A program made the translations under genes and the position numbers. A DNA stretch of 64,000 bases from Streptomyces sclerotialus (GTDB lineage Bacteria > Actinomycetota > Actinomycetes > Streptomycetales > Streptomycetaceae), in the NCBI GenBank assembly GCA_000719105.1, contig JODX01000024.1, positions 25,669 through 89,668 on the forward strand, written 5' to 3'. Position 1 is the first letter of the stretch. Each line of letters starts with the position of its first letter. Below, one piece after another: positions 25,126-33,999 of this stretch. The notes beneath the pieces were generated by a model that worked only from the letters and a program-made list of their open reading frames with translations, was not told the DNA's origin and searched no databases.

Positions 25126-25767
25126 ATGGGCCGTGTGCGACTCGAAGCGATCACCTGGGAACGGCTCGGCGACCTCCTCGCCGACCGTCTGCTCGACCTG
25201 AGACCGGACGACGGCGGCAGCCGGCCGCGCGTCGCCTTCGACGGAGCCCCGGCCGCCCGCCCCGGCGACCTCGCCCGGCGCGTGTCCGAGGCGCTGCGGC
25301 TGCGCGGGCGCCCCTCGCTCGTCGTCGGCACCGAGGGCTTCCTGCGGCCCGCGTCCCTCCGGTTCGAGCACGGGCACGAGGACGTGGAGGCTTACTACGA
25401 CGGCTGGTCCGACGTCCCCGCCCTGTGGCGCGAGGTCTTCGGCCCGCTCGAAGCCGACGGCACCGGCCGGGTCCTGCCCGATCTGTGGGACCCCGTCACC
25501 GACCGCGCCACCCGCAGCCCGTACACCCTGCTCCCGCCCGGCGGGGTTCTGCTGCTGCACGGTCCGTTCCTCCTCAAGCACTGGTTCCCGTTCGATCTGA
25601 CCGTCCACGTCCTCCTCTCTCCGGGCGCCCTGCGTCGCCGTGCGCCCGAGGCCGAGCACTGGACGCTCCCTGCCCACGAGCGCTACGAGACGGAGATCGA
25701 CCCGGCTGCCACGGCCGACGTCCTCGTGCGCGCCGACGACCCCCGGCGCCCTGCCTGGGGTGGCTGA
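25126..25767 (+). CDS. Uridine-kinase-like protein lacking a canonical P-loop
   Basis: 213 residues. The body resembles the uridine kinase family (AYYDGWSDVPALWREVFGPL, then PPGGVLLLHGPFLLKHWFPF). The nucleotide-binding loop that should read G-x4-G-K-S/T is VAFDGAPAARPGDLA, with no Lys-Ser/Thr. Either ATP is bound differently or kinase activity is lost. Homologues usually begin at the internal GTG 25135 (VRLEAITWERL); no ribosome site distinguishes it from ATG 25126. Confidence 0.7.
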   Translation: MGRVRLEAITWERLGDLLADRLLDLRPDDGGSRPRVAFDGAPAARPGDLARRVSEALRLRGRPSLVVGTEGFLRPASLRFEHGHEDVEAYYDGWSDVPALWREVFGPLEADGTGRVLPDLWDPVTDRATRSPYTLLPPGGVLLLHGPFLLKHWFPFDLTVHVLLSPGALRRRAPEAEHWTLPAHERYETEIDPAATADVLVRADDPRRPAWGG

Positions 25768-25774
25768 GGAGCGG

Positions 25775-26923
25775 TCACAGCCAGCCGTTGCGCTTGAAGC
25801 CCCGGTAGAGGGCGAGACAGGCGACGGCTATGACCCCCAGAACCAGCGGATAGCCGAATCTCCAGCGCAGCTCGGGCATGAAGTCGAAGTTCATGCCGTA
25901 CAGCCCGCACACCATCGTCGGCACGGCGATGAGCGCCGCCCACGCGGTGATCTTCCGCATGTCCTCGTTCTGCGCGACACCGACCTGCGCGAGGTGCGCC
26001 TGCAGGATCGAGTTCAGCAGCTCGTCGAAGGCTGCTATCTGCTCGGTGGCCCGCAGCAGATGGTCGGAGACGTCCCGGAAGTAGGCCTGTATCTCCGGTG
26101 GGACCACCCGTTCGGGCCGGGTGGCGAGCTCGAGCACCGGACGGGCCAGCGGGACCACCGCCCGCTTCAGCTCCAGCAGTTCACGTTTGAGCTGGTAGAT
26201 GCGACCGGGGTCGGCCCGTGCGCCGTGCTCGGCGAACACGTCCGTCTCGACCTGGTCGATGTCCGCCTGCACGGAGTTCGTGACGGTCAGATACTCGTCC
26301 ACCACATGGTCCGCGATGGCGTGCAGCACCGCGGCCGGTCCCTTGGCGAGCTGCTCGGGGTCGGCCTCCAGTTCCTCGCGCAGCGGCCCCAGGGAGCCGT
26401 GCCGGCCGTGCCGCACCGTGATGACGAAGTCGTGCCCGACGAACAGCATGATCTCGCCGGTGCTCACCACCTCGCTGGTCGCCGTGAGTTCCGTGTGCTC
26501 GACGTAGCAGACCGTCTTGAACACCGCGAACAGCGTGTCGCCGTACCGCTCGAGCTTCGGGCGCTGATGGGCCTCGACCGCGTCCTCGACCGCCAGCGGG
26601 TGCAGCCCGAACAGCTCGGCCACGTCCGCGAACTCACGCTCCGTCGGTTCGTGCAACCCGAGCCAGACGAAGCCGGCGCGTGCCTTGCGGACCCGCTCGA
26701 CGGCCTCCACGAGATCGCGTGCGCCGGTCACGCGCTGCCCGTCCCGGTACGTCACACAGTTCACCACCGTCGAGCCCAGCGGTGAGCGGGCGGGGTGGCT
26801 CAGGTCGACCCGGGGGCGACGCCGTGCCAGCCGTGCCACTTTGCGCAGGCCGTCACCTGCCGTGCGGAGACCGCCCGCCCCGTCGAGGCCCGCGATCCTT
26901 CGCAGTTTTCCTGCCATGGACAT
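25775..26923 (-). CDS. corA: CorA family Mg2+/Co2+ transporter
   Basis: 382 residues. A long cytoplasmic funnel domain is followed by two C-terminal transmembrane helices separated by the ion-filter motif YGMNFDFMPEL, and ends in a basic FKRNGWL tail facing the cytoplasm. AAGGAG lies 6 bases before ATG 26923 (then Ser-Met), so the longer upstream frame is rejected. Divergent from a methyltransferase gene across ~200 bases; no magnesium riboswitch could be seen in that gap. Confidence 0.92.
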   Translation of the reverse strand: MSMAGKLRRIAGLDGAGGLRTAGDGLRKVARLARRRPRVDLSHPARSPLGSTVVNCVTYRDGQRVTGARDLVEAVERVRKARAGFVWLGLHEPTEREFADVAELFGLHPLAVEDAVEAHQRPKLERYGDTLFAVFKTVCYVEHTELTATSEVVSTGEIMLFVGHDFVITVRHGRHGSLGPLREELEADPEQLAKGPAAVLHAIADHVVDEYLTVTNSVQADIDQVETDVFAEHGARADPGRIYQLKRELLELKRAVVPLARPVLELATRPERVVPPEIQAYFRDVSDHLLRATEQIAAFDELLNSILQAHLAQVGVAQNEDMRKITAWAALIAVPTMVCGLYGMNFDFMPELRWRFGYPLVLGVIAVACLALYRGFKRNGWL

Positions 26924-27095
26924 CTGGATCTCCTTGGGTGGATCTCCTCGCGCCGCACTCTGCGCCTTGCCGCGGCCAGTCTGCCAGCAGAGATCAGATG
27001 GCGGGAAAGCCTGTGGGAACGGAATGATCCGCTTCTCTTCGGCCCTTCTCCCGGGCCCTTCTCTTGGGTCGCGGGAGCGTCGCTTTATCGGTATA

Positions 27096-27107
27096 AGTCG
27101 ATCGACT
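27096..27107. promoter_or_regulatory. 12-bp perfect palindrome AGTCGATCGACT, candidate operator
   Basis: It lies 14 bases upstream of the methyltransferase ATG and immediately downstream of TATAAG (27092-27097), which could be a -10 element. A repressor bound here would block transcription start or early elongation. No regulator gene is adjacent. Confidence 0.45.
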
Positions 27108-27121
27108 GGGATGATCAGCGC

Positions 27122-27928
27122 ATGATGCGCACTCAGGTACATTCCTTCGGGAATCGGCAGACTTCGGCGAAGGTGGAGGCGGGCACGCGCCTCGACGCCT
27201 TCGCCCCGCTCTTCGACCCCACGACGTTCCGGCACATCGAAGACCTCGGCCTCGGGTCCGGCTGGCGCTGCTGGGAGGTCGGTGCGGGGGGCACCTCCGT
27301 GATCTCCTGGCTGGCCAAGAAGGTCGGACCGACCGGCAAGGTTCTCGCGACCGGTCCCGACATCTCATGGATGGCCCCGGTCGCGCGCCCGCCGGTCGAG
27401 GTGCACCTTCACGACGTGGGCGCCGACGATCCGCCGGGGGAGAACTTCGACCTGGTCCACGCCCGGCTCGCCCTGGTCCACGTGCAGGACCGGCAGTGGG
27501 CGCTGCGCTCGATGGTCAGGGCCCTGCGCCCCGGCGGGCGGCTCCTGGTGGAGGACGCCGATCCGGCCCTCCAGCCGCTGGCCTGCCCCGACGAGTACGG
27601 TCCCGATCAGCAGCTGGCGAACCGGCTGCGCCAGGGGTTCCGCACCCTGCTCACCAGGCGGGGCATCGACCTCGCGTACGGCCGGAGCCTCCCGCGCCTG
27701 CTTCGCGAGGCCGGTCTGCGCGGGGTGCGGGCCGAGGCGTACTTCCCGGTCGTCTCGCCCGCCTGCGCCGCCCTGGAGACGGCGACGATCCGTCAGGTAC
27801 GCGAGGAGCTCGTCTCGTCGCGCCTCGCCACCGGCGAGGACATCGACCGCCACCTCGCGAACGTGGCCTCCGGCAGCCTGGACCTGGCCACGGCGCCGAT
27901 GATCTCCGCGTGGGGGAGGAAGCTGTAA
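27122..27928 (+). CDS. Class I SAM-dependent methyltransferase
   Basis: 268 residues. The SAM site is CWEVGAGGTSVISWLAKKVG, followed by LATGPDISWM (post-I Asp), FDLVHARLALVHVQDRQWAL and ALRPGGRLLVEDADP: the UbiE-like Rossmann pattern. The acceptor is unknown. Residue 2 is also Met; ATG 27122 and 27125 are both possible. A candidate palindromic operator lies just upstream. Convergent with psuK. Confidence 0.85.
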   Translation: MMRTQVHSFGNRQTSAKVEAGTRLDAFAPLFDPTTFRHIEDLGLGSGWRCWEVGAGGTSVISWLAKKVGPTGKVLATGPDISWMAPVARPPVEVHLHDVGADDPPGENFDLVHARLALVHVQDRQWALRSMVRALRPGGRLLVEDADPALQPLACPDEYGPDQQLANRLRQGFRTLLTRRGIDLAYGRSLPRLLREAGLRGVRAEAYFPVVSPACAALETATIRQVREELVSSRLATGEDIDRHLANVASGSLDLATAPMISAWGRKL

Positions 27929-27971
27929 GCCGATGGGCGGAAAGCCGGCCCCGCGACGATCCGCACCCGCG

Positions 27972-28910
27972 TCAGGCAGGCGGTACCGGCGCCCCGGGCG
28001 ACCCGGGCCCAGGCGGCCGTCCGCCCACCCTCCCCACCGCCACTGCCCCGGCCGCGCACCCCTCGGCCGCGGCCCCCTCCGCCTCGGCTCCCGCGAGGAG
28101 CGCCGCGAGGAACGCCCCGGTGAAGGCGTCACCCGCGCCCGTGGTGTCGAGGGGCTGCGCGGGTTCCGCGGCAACCCGCGTCCGTACGGCCCCCGCGCGG
28201 GCGACCAGCGCGCCGTCGGCGCCCTGCTTGGCGACCACCAGGGGAACATGGCGGCTCAGCTTGGCCGCCGCGTCCGCCGGGTCGGGCAACCCGGTCAGCA
28301 GGGACGCCTCGTCGCGGTTGGGCAGCAGTACGTCGACGCCCTCGGCGAGTTCCAGGAAGCGGTCCACTCCCAGCAGCGCGAGGAATCCCGCCGACGCCGG
28401 GTCCACGCTCACCGGCACCCCGCGCGCGCGTGCCGCGTCCAGGGCCACCGCCACGAGTGCCCGCCCCGGCGCGGAGAAGAACAGATAGCCGGACAGGTGC
28501 AGCCGTCCGGTCCCGTCGAGCAGTGCGTCCGACCAGTCACCGGGACCGAGCCGCAGTGCCGCACCGCTGTCGGTGAGGAACGTGCGCTCGGCCGAGGCGC
28601 CTGTGTCCACCAGGCAGATCACCGTCGCCGTCGGCGCCCGTGGATCGACCACCAGGCGGGGCCGCACCCCCGCCGCCGTCAGCTCCCGCTCGTGCCACGT
28701 CACCGCGTCCGCGCCGACCCTCCCGAGCAGCCGTACGTCGGGACAGCCCCGGTACGCCGCCCAGCACGCCACATTGGCGCCCGCGCCGCCCGGCAGCGTC
28801 CGGATCGCGGCGGCCGTGTCGGTACCCGCCGCGAGCGGACCGCGGTGCCGGGCCACGACATCCGTCACCACGTCCCCGACGACGAGCAGGGCGCCCCCGG
28901 GCCCGCTCAC
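27972..28910 (-). CDS. psuK: PfkB family kinase, probable pseudouridine kinase
   Basis: 312 residues, ribokinase fold. The sugar-binding GGAGANVACWAA and the C-terminal DTTGAGDAFTGAFLAALL (anion hole and catalytic Asp) are intact. The start overlaps the stop of the upstream glycosidase gene by 4 bases (ATGA), so the pair is coupled. PsuK phosphorylates pseudouridine and PsuG splits the 5'-phosphate into uracil and ribose 5-phosphate. The specificity call rests on this coupling. The C-terminus ends in a Gly/Pro tail. Confidence 0.85.
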   Translation of the reverse strand: MSGPGGALLVVGDVVTDVVARHRGPLAAGTDTAAAIRTLPGGAGANVACWAAYRGCPDVRLLGRVGADAVTWHERELTAAGVRPRLVVDPRAPTATVICLVDTGASAERTFLTDSGAALRLGPGDWSDALLDGTGRLHLSGYLFFSAPGRALVAVALDAARARGVPVSVDPASAGFLALLGVDRFLELAEGVDVLLPNRDEASLLTGLPDPADAAAKLSRHVPLVVAKQGADGALVARAGAVRTRVAAEPAQPLDTTGAGDAFTGAFLAALLAGAEAEGAAAEGCAAGAVAVGRVGGRPPGPGSPGAPVPPA

Positions 28911-29815
28911 CCTTCGGCCCAGGCCGCCGCGATCCGTCCCGCCAGCCGCACGTTGCCGCGTACCGCCGCCAGGTTCGCGTTCAGGGACGCGCCCTCGGTG
29001 TGCCGCACCAGATACCCCAGCAGGAAGGGGGTGACCGCCTGACCGGTGATCCCCTCTTCCTCGCAGGCCCGCAGCGCGTCGGCGAGCACGCGCGCGTGCA
29101 GCCCCGGATCGAGCTGCTCCTCCTCGGGCACCGGGTTGGCGACGATCAGCGCCGACTCAGGTCCGCCGACCGCGTCCTGCGCCCGCATGACGCCGGCGAC
29201 CTCCTCGGGGGAACGGAGCGTCCAGTCCACCGCATGTCCCGAGTCCGACAGATAGAAGCCGGGGAAGCGCTCCGTACCGTACCCGGCGACCGCGACGCCC
29301 AGCGTCTCCAGGCGCTGCAGCGTCGCCGGCACGTCCAGGATCGACTTCACGCCCGCGCACACCACCGTGATCCGCGTCCGTGCGAGCAGCCCCAGGTCGG
29401 CCGACTCGTCCTGCGTCACCGTCCACTGCCGGTGCACCCCGCCGAGCCCGCCCGTCGCGAACACCCGTATGCCCGCGCGTGCCGCCAGCAGCGCGGTGGC
29501 CGACACGGTCGTCGCGCCGTCGGCCCCCGAGGCCACCGCGAGCGGCAGGTCCCGGTGACCCAGCTTGCGGATCCCGTCCCCGTTCGCGACCCGCTCCACC
29601 TGCTCCTTGCCGAGACCCACATGGGGCCTTCCGTCGAGCACGGCGATCGTCGCCGGTACGGCGCCCTCCTGCCGTACGGCCTCCTCCAGTTCCAGCGCCA
29701 CCTGCAGATTCTGCGGACGGGGCAGCCCGTGCGCGATGATCGTGGACTCGAGGGCCACCACGGGACGGCGGGCGGCGAGCGCCTCCCGCACCTCTTCGGA
29801 CACCACCAGCACCAC
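28907..29815 (-). CDS. psuG: Pseudouridine-5'-phosphate glycosidase
   Basis: 302 residues, the usual family length. Strong landmarks are VVALESTIIAHGLPRPQN, GATTVSATALLAARAGI, VFATGGLGGVHR and VCAGVKSILDVPATLQRLE, which include the metal and substrate residues. It breaks the C-C glycosidic bond of pseudouridine 5'-phosphate in RNA-nucleoside salvage. GTG 29815 follows AGGAGG with 7-base spacing; the longer upstream frame is not needed. Confidence 0.95.
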   Translation of the reverse strand: MVLVVSEEVREALAARRPVVALESTIIAHGLPRPQNLQVALELEEAVRQEGAVPATIAVLDGRPHVGLGKEQVERVANGDGIRKLGHRDLPLAVASGADGATTVSATALLAARAGIRVFATGGLGGVHRQWTVTQDESADLGLLARTRITVVCAGVKSILDVPATLQRLETLGVAVAGYGTERFPGFYLSDSGHAVDWTLRSPEEVAGVMRAQDAVGGPESALIVANPVPEEEQLDPGLHARVLADALRACEEEGITGQAVTPFLLGYLVRHTEGASLNANLAAVRGNVRLAGRIAAAWAEG

Positions 29816-29955
29816 GTGCCTGCCTCCTGTTCCCTGCTTCCGCTCTCTGTCTCGCGCTCCTCCCTCATCCCTGGCGGGCGGCACAGCCGGTCAAACCAGA
29901 CCGTCCGAGATCCGTGCCGCCCGCCGTGTGGTGGTGCCCCTGGTGCGGCCGGGCC

Positions 29956-31188
29956 TCAGACGGGCCGGACTCCACGCAGCGCCCCGTGCGGGTCGAGCAC
30001 ATACTTGCGGCTCGCACCCCGGTCGAACTCGGCGTAGCCGCGCGGCGCGTCCTCCAGGCCGATCACCGTCGCGTTGACCGCCTTCGCGATGTGCACCCGC
30101 TCGTGCAGGATCGCCTTCATCAGCTGCCGGTTGTACTGCATCACGGGGCACTGCCCGGTGGTGAAGCTGTGGCTCTTCGCCCAGCCCAGGCCGAGCCGCA
30201 CCTTGAGGGTTCCGGATGTGGCGTCCCGGTCGGCCCCGCCGGGGTCGTCCGTGACGTAGAGCCCCGGTATGCCGAGGGCGCCGCCCGCGCGCGTGATGGC
30301 CATCAGCGTGTTCAGGACGGTCGCCGGTGCCTCCTGGGCGTCCGGTCCGTGGGCCCGGGCCTCGAAGCCGACCGCGTCGACCGCCGCGTCCACCTCGGGC
30401 TCGCCGAGGATCTCCGCGATCTGCTCCCCCGGGCTGCCGCTCGACACGTCGACCGTCTCACAGCCGAAGCTCCTCGCCTGGGCGAGACGTTCGGCGTTGA
30501 GGTCGCCCACGACGACCACGGCGGCGCCCAGGAGCTGCGCCGCCGCCGCGGTGGCGAGACCGACCGGGCCCGCCCCGGCGACGTACACCGTGGAACCGGC
30601 CCCGACGCCCGCGGTGACCGCGCCGTGGAAGCCGGTCGGGAAGATGTCCGACAGCATGGTCAGGTCGAGGAGCTTCTCGCGCGCCTGGTCCCGGTCGGGG
30701 AACCTCAGCAGGTTGAAGTCCGCGTACGGGACCATCGCGTACTCGGCCTGGCCGCCGACCCAGCCGCCCATGTCCACGTAGCCGTACGCCGCCCCGGGGC
30801 GGGACGGATTGACGTTCAGGCAGATTCCGGTCCTGCGCTCCTTGCAGTTCCTGCAGCGCCCGCAGGCGATGTTGAACGGCACCGAGACGATGTCCCCGAC
30901 CTCGATGAACTCGACGTCCGGGCCCCGCTCGACGACCTCCCCGGTCATCTCGTGCCCGAGGACCAGCCCCTCAGGTGCCGTAGTACGGCCCCGCACCATG
31001 TGCTGGTCGCTGCCGCAGATGTTGCTGGCGAGCACCTTGATGACGACTCCGTGCCGGCATGTGCGGCCGACGTTGCCGGGAGCCACTCCCGGCCCTTCCC
31101 GCAGTTCCAGCGTCGGGTAGTCGATGGTCCTGACCTCGACCGCCCCGGGCTTGAGATACGCGACTGCCCTGTTCCCGCTTTTGCTCAT
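29956..31188 (-). CDS. fdhA: Zinc-dependent formaldehyde dehydrogenase, glutathione-independent type
   Basis: 410 residues, medium-chain dehydrogenase. Catalytic zinc residues are in SNICGSDQHMVRG and GHEMTGEV. The structural zinc loop CGRCRNCKERRTGIC is complete, and the NAD site is VAGAGPVGLATAAAAQLLGA. The insert ICLNVNPSRPGAAYGYVDMG is typical of Pseudomonas-type formaldehyde dismutase/dehydrogenase, which works without glutathione, suited to actinobacteria that lack it. ATG 31188 was chosen by homology. It lies 93 bases downstream of ogt on the same strand and may be co-transcribed. Confidence 0.88.
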   Translation of the reverse strand: MSKSGNRAVAYLKPGAVEVRTIDYPTLELREGPGVAPGNVGRTCRHGVVIKVLASNICGSDQHMVRGRTTAPEGLVLGHEMTGEVVERGPDVEFIEVGDIVSVPFNIACGRCRNCKERRTGICLNVNPSRPGAAYGYVDMGGWVGGQAEYAMVPYADFNLLRFPDRDQAREKLLDLTMLSDIFPTGFHGAVTAGVGAGSTVYVAGAGPVGLATAAAAQLLGAAVVVVGDLNAERLAQARSFGCETVDVSSGSPGEQIAEILGEPEVDAAVDAVGFEARAHGPDAQEAPATVLNTLMAITRAGGALGIPGLYVTDDPGGADRDATSGTLKVRLGLGWAKSHSFTTGQCPVMQYNRQLMKAILHERVHIAKAVNATVIGLEDAPRGYAEFDRGASRKYVLDPHGALRGVRPV

Positions 31189-31281
31189 GAGCGACCGCCG
31201 TCCCTTCGGCTCCATGGCTTCAGAACGCAGTGCCTGCGCAGGGCGGAGTCTGCTACCGGCTCCGCCGGACGACAACAACCG

Positions 31282-31836
31282 TCAGAACAATGGCTCTGGA
31301 AGCACCCCCTCCAGCGCCAGCAGCTTCCTCTTCGTCTCCAGCCCGCCCCCGAACCCCCCGATTCCGCCGTCGCTCTCGACGACCCGGTGGCACGGCACCA
31401 CGACCGGCAGCGGATTGGAGCCCATGGCGATACCCACCGCCTGGGCCGCACCCGGCTGCCCCACCCGGCCGGCCAGCTCGCCGTAGCCCACGACCGTGCC
31501 GTACGGGACGCCGGAGGCCAGCTCACGCAGCACCCGGCGGTTGAAACCGGAGCTCAGCGACCAGTCCAGCGGCAGCTCGAAGCCCTGGCGCTCGCCCGCG
31601 AAGTACGCCGTGACCTGGCGTATCGCCTCGGCCAGCAGCGGTGACCCCGGGTCCGGTACGGGTTCGGTGCCGAGCCGGGAGGCGAGCCGGTCCAGCGCCT
31701 TGCCGCGGACCGCGTCCGTGGCGTGGAAGACCACGCTCACCAGGCCGTCGCCCGTCGCGGCCAGCAGCAGCGGGCCGATGTCCGTGCCGACGACGGCCCA
31801 CACGAGCCGCTGCTCGTCCTGCCCAAGGCTGTTCAT
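31282..31836 (-). CDS. ogt: Methylated-DNA-protein-cysteine methyltransferase
   Basis: 184 residues. Directly reverses O6-alkylguanine by transferring the alkyl group to the Cys of its PCHRVV motif; once used, the protein is spent. The helix-turn-helix VPYGTVVGYGELAGRVGQPG and the GSNPLPVVVPCHRV block are intact. The ATG is 7 bases downstream of the -10 TACGGT of a RecA-independent damage-type promoter, so the mRNA is probably leaderless. fdhA follows on the same strand. Confidence 0.95.
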   Translation of the reverse strand: MNSLGQDEQRLVWAVVGTDIGPLLLAATGDGLVSVVFHATDAVRGKALDRLASRLGTEPVPDPGSPLLAEAIRQVTAYFAGERQGFELPLDWSLSSGFNRRVLRELASGVPYGTVVGYGELAGRVGQPGAAQAVGIAMGSNPLPVVVPCHRVVESDGGIGGFGGGLETKRKLLALEGVLPEPLF

Positions 31837-31843
31837 GCGACCC

Positions 31844-31866
31844 ACCGTACGGCGGGCCACTGACAA
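31844..31866 (-). promoter_or_regulatory. RecA-independent (PafBC-type) DNA-damage promoter of ogt
   Basis: Reading on the minus strand: TTGTCAGTG at 31866-31858, an 8-base spacer and TACGGT at 31849-31844, then 7 bases to the ATG. This is a full match to tTGTCRgtg-N8-TAnnnT, the promoter class controlled by PafBC in mycobacteria. Its 5' edge abuts the glpQ terminator stem. Confidence 0.8.
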
Positions 31867-31909
31867 CGCCCCCGGTACGGACACCGGCCAGGGTCCGTAC
31901 CGGGGGCGT
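31866..31909 (-). terminator. Terminator hairpin after glpQ
   Basis: A 16-bp perfect stem (31866-31881 with 31894-31909; core GCCCCCGGTACGGA) around a 12-base loop. It begins 19 bases after the glpQ stop on the minus strand and separates glpQ from the ogt promoter. Confidence 0.85.
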
Positions 31910-31927
31910 ACCGGGAGCGGGGCGGGA

Positions 31928-32806
31928 TCAGGAGCCGTCCGTCGCCTCACGGACGACGTCGGGGGCGTTCGTGATGATGCCGTTCACGCCGTAGCCGGCG
32001 ACGCGGCGGGCGGTGGCCGCGTCGTTCACGGTCCAGGTGAGGATCTCCAGTGGCTTGCCGTGGGGTCCGTCGTGCCCGTGGATCGCGGCGACGTACTCGG
32101 GGGAGATCCTCGTGTGCGGCGCGTTGATCTGGTCGGCGAACGTCGCGTACTCGGGCAGGTCGGCGACGTCGGGGGTGCCGAGGAAACCGGTCTTGACGCC
32201 CGGGCGCAGCGCGTGGACCGTGCGGATGCTGTCCGCGCTGAAGCTCTGCACGACCAGCCGGGACCGCAGGTGCTTGGGGCTGAGCCACCCCTCGTTGGCC
32301 AGCACCTTGAGGGTCTGCCGCTCGATGCCCGGGTAGAGCGCGGGGTTCTTGATCTCCAGGACGAGCTTCTGGTGGTTGCGCGAGACGCGCTCCATGTACT
32401 GCTCCAGGGTGGGCACGCGCGCGCCCGCGTACCGGGCACCGAACCAGCTGCCCGCGTCCAGGCGCGAGATCTCCCTGGCGGTGAAGTCCTTCACATTCCA
32501 CGGCGACCGGCCGGGATAGAGCTCCTCCACGTTCGTGGTCCGCGCGAGTGTCGCGTCGTGGACGACGACGAGCTCGCCGTCCTTCGTACGCTGGACGTCG
32601 TTCTCGACCCAGCGGAAGCCCATGTCGGCGGCCCGGTCGACGGCGGCCAGGGTGTTCTCGGGTGCGTAGGCGGAGGCCCCGCGGTGCGCCACGACGATCG
32701 GACGGTCGCCGCCGGAGGTGGCGTGGGCGGCGGACGTGGGGAGCAGGAGGGCGGCCGCCGCCCCCACGAGTGCGGAGACCACGGCGGCAACTGAGCGCAC
32801 GTGCAT
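31928..32806 (-). CDS. glpQ: Secreted glycerophosphodiester phosphodiesterase
   Basis: 292 residues. The signal peptide is SVAAVVSALVGAAAALLLPT with cleavage near AHA-TS, so the enzyme is exported. Catalytic landmarks VVAHRGASAYAPENTLAAVD (general acid-base His), ENDVQRTKDGELVVVHD (metal Glu/Asp and second His) and LEIKNP are intact. It hydrolyses glycerophosphodiesters to glycerol 3-phosphate and an alcohol, releasing phosphate and glycerol sources outside the cell. GAGGAG is 5 bases before ATG 32806; ATG 32821 overlaps that site. Confidence 0.93.
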   Translation of the reverse strand: MHVRSVAAVVSALVGAAAALLLPTSAAHATSGGDRPIVVAHRGASAYAPENTLAAVDRAADMGFRWVENDVQRTKDGELVVVHDATLARTTNVEELYPGRSPWNVKDFTAREISRLDAGSWFGARYAGARVPTLEQYMERVSRNHQKLVLEIKNPALYPGIERQTLKVLANEGWLSPKHLRSRLVVQSFSADSIRTVHALRPGVKTGFLGTPDVADLPEYATFADQINAPHTRISPEYVAAIHGHDGPHGKPLEILTWTVNDAATARRVAGYGVNGIITNAPDVVREATDGS

Positions 32807-33083
32807 GCGTACTCCTCGCATAGGTGATCACAGACGGCTCAACGGTGGCAGCGGAGTGTGAACGGAAGAGGGTTACAGGATGGCCGGGTATTCAACGATG
32901 TTGCCCGTGTGCCCTCACGGTCACCGCACAAGTGGGGCAGCTCCGTGTTTCTTTGCCGGAATATCGTTCGACCATTCCATCGGGGGTCATACTCTCTGCC
33001 TCAACCATGACCGTTACCGCGGTCTGGGGCGGGGGAATCCCACTGAATGTACGTACATATCGGGGCGGAAAGGGTAGCCGCGG

Positions 33084-33959
33084 ATGCAGGGCACGGTCGA
33101 CGGCTTCAGTTACGGGCTCGTCACACCACTGGCGGCCTATCTCATGGCCTGCCTCGGCGGCGCACTGGGCCTGCGCTGCACGATGAGATCCATGCTCGTG
33201 ACCCGCTCCTGGCGGGCGGGCTGGCTGGCCCTGGGCTCCGCGGCGATCGGCTCGGGCATCTGGACCATGCACTTCGTCGCGATGATGGGGTTCCAGGTCA
33301 GGGAGACCCCCGTCCACTACGATGCACCGACCACGTTCGCGAGCCTCGCCGTCGCCGTCGTCATGGTCGGCGTCGGCATCTTCATCGTCGGGTACTGGGG
33401 CGCGACCGGAACGGCCCTGTTCACCGGAGGCACCCTCACCGGACTGGGCGTGGCCTCGATGCACTACCTGGGCATGGCCGGGATGCGCCTCAACGGGAAG
33501 CTCGAGTACGACACCCTGACCGTCGGCGCCTCGGTCGTCATAGCCGTCGTCGCCGCGATCGCCGCCCTGTGGGCGGCCGGACAGGTCCGCGGCTTCCTGT
33601 GGAGCGTCGGCGCGAGCCTCGTCATGGGACTCGCCGTCACCGGCATGCACTACACGGGCATGGCCGCCCTCACCGTCCACCTCCACGCCGCGGACGGCAC
33701 CCCGCCCGGCGAGTCGGCCGCGGCCCTGCTCGCCCCGATGATGATCGGCCCGATCGTCTTCCTCGCCCTCGCCGCCGTCGTCGTGATGCGCGACCCACGG
33801 ATGGTCATGGGCGGGCCCGGCTGGGACGCCGAGGCGCGCCGCCCCGGCATCCCGGCCCATGCCACCGCCTCCCACCTGGGAGGACGCGAGGTCTCCCGGC
33901 TCCGCCGACACCACTGCCACCCCCGGCACCCGGGCTCCCGAACCCCGCAGAACTGGTGA
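33084..33959 (+). CDS. MHYT-domain membrane protein without output domain
   Basis: 291 residues with seven predicted membrane helices and three MHYT-type motifs: [19 protein letters not shown] and [10 protein letters not shown]. The His and Met residues are proposed to bind copper and sense a diatomic gas. In most bacteria MHYT is fused to GGDEF/EAL; here the protein ends in a short basic His/Arg/Pro tail with no enzymatic domain. It ends 10 bases before the uvrB promoter. Confidence 0.88.
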   Translation: MQGTVDGFSYGLVTPLAAYLMACLGGALGLRCTMRSMLVTRSWRAGWLALGSAAIGSGIWTMHFVAMMGFQVRETPVHYDAPTTFASLAVAVVMVGVGIFIVGYWGATGTALFTGGTLTGLGVASMHYLGMAGMRLNGKLEYDTLTVGASVVIAVVAAIAALWAAGQVRGFLWSVGASLVMGLAVTGMHYTGMAALTVHLHAADGTPPGESAAALLAPMMIGPIVFLALAAVVVMRDPRMVMGGPGWDAEARRPGIPAHATASHLGGREVSRLRRHHCHPRHPGSRTPQNW

Positions 33960-33969
33960 CACGGGCCGG

Positions 33970-33992
33970 TTGTCAGTGCGGGGCCGTACGGT
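33970..33992 (+). promoter_or_regulatory. RecA-independent (PafBC-type) DNA-damage promoter of uvrB
   Basis: TTGTCAGTG (33970-33978), 8-base spacer CGGGGCCG, TACGGT (33987-33992), then 7 bases to ATG 34000. Full match to tTGTCRgtg-N8-TAnnnT, with no ribosome-binding site between it and the ATG. Confidence 0.82.
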
Positions 33993-33999
33993 TGATGCC

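Noticed and set aside
26924..27121. Magnesium riboswitch before corA
   Set aside because: No M-box or ykkC-like conserved core could be found; only an ordinary AAGGAG ribosome site.
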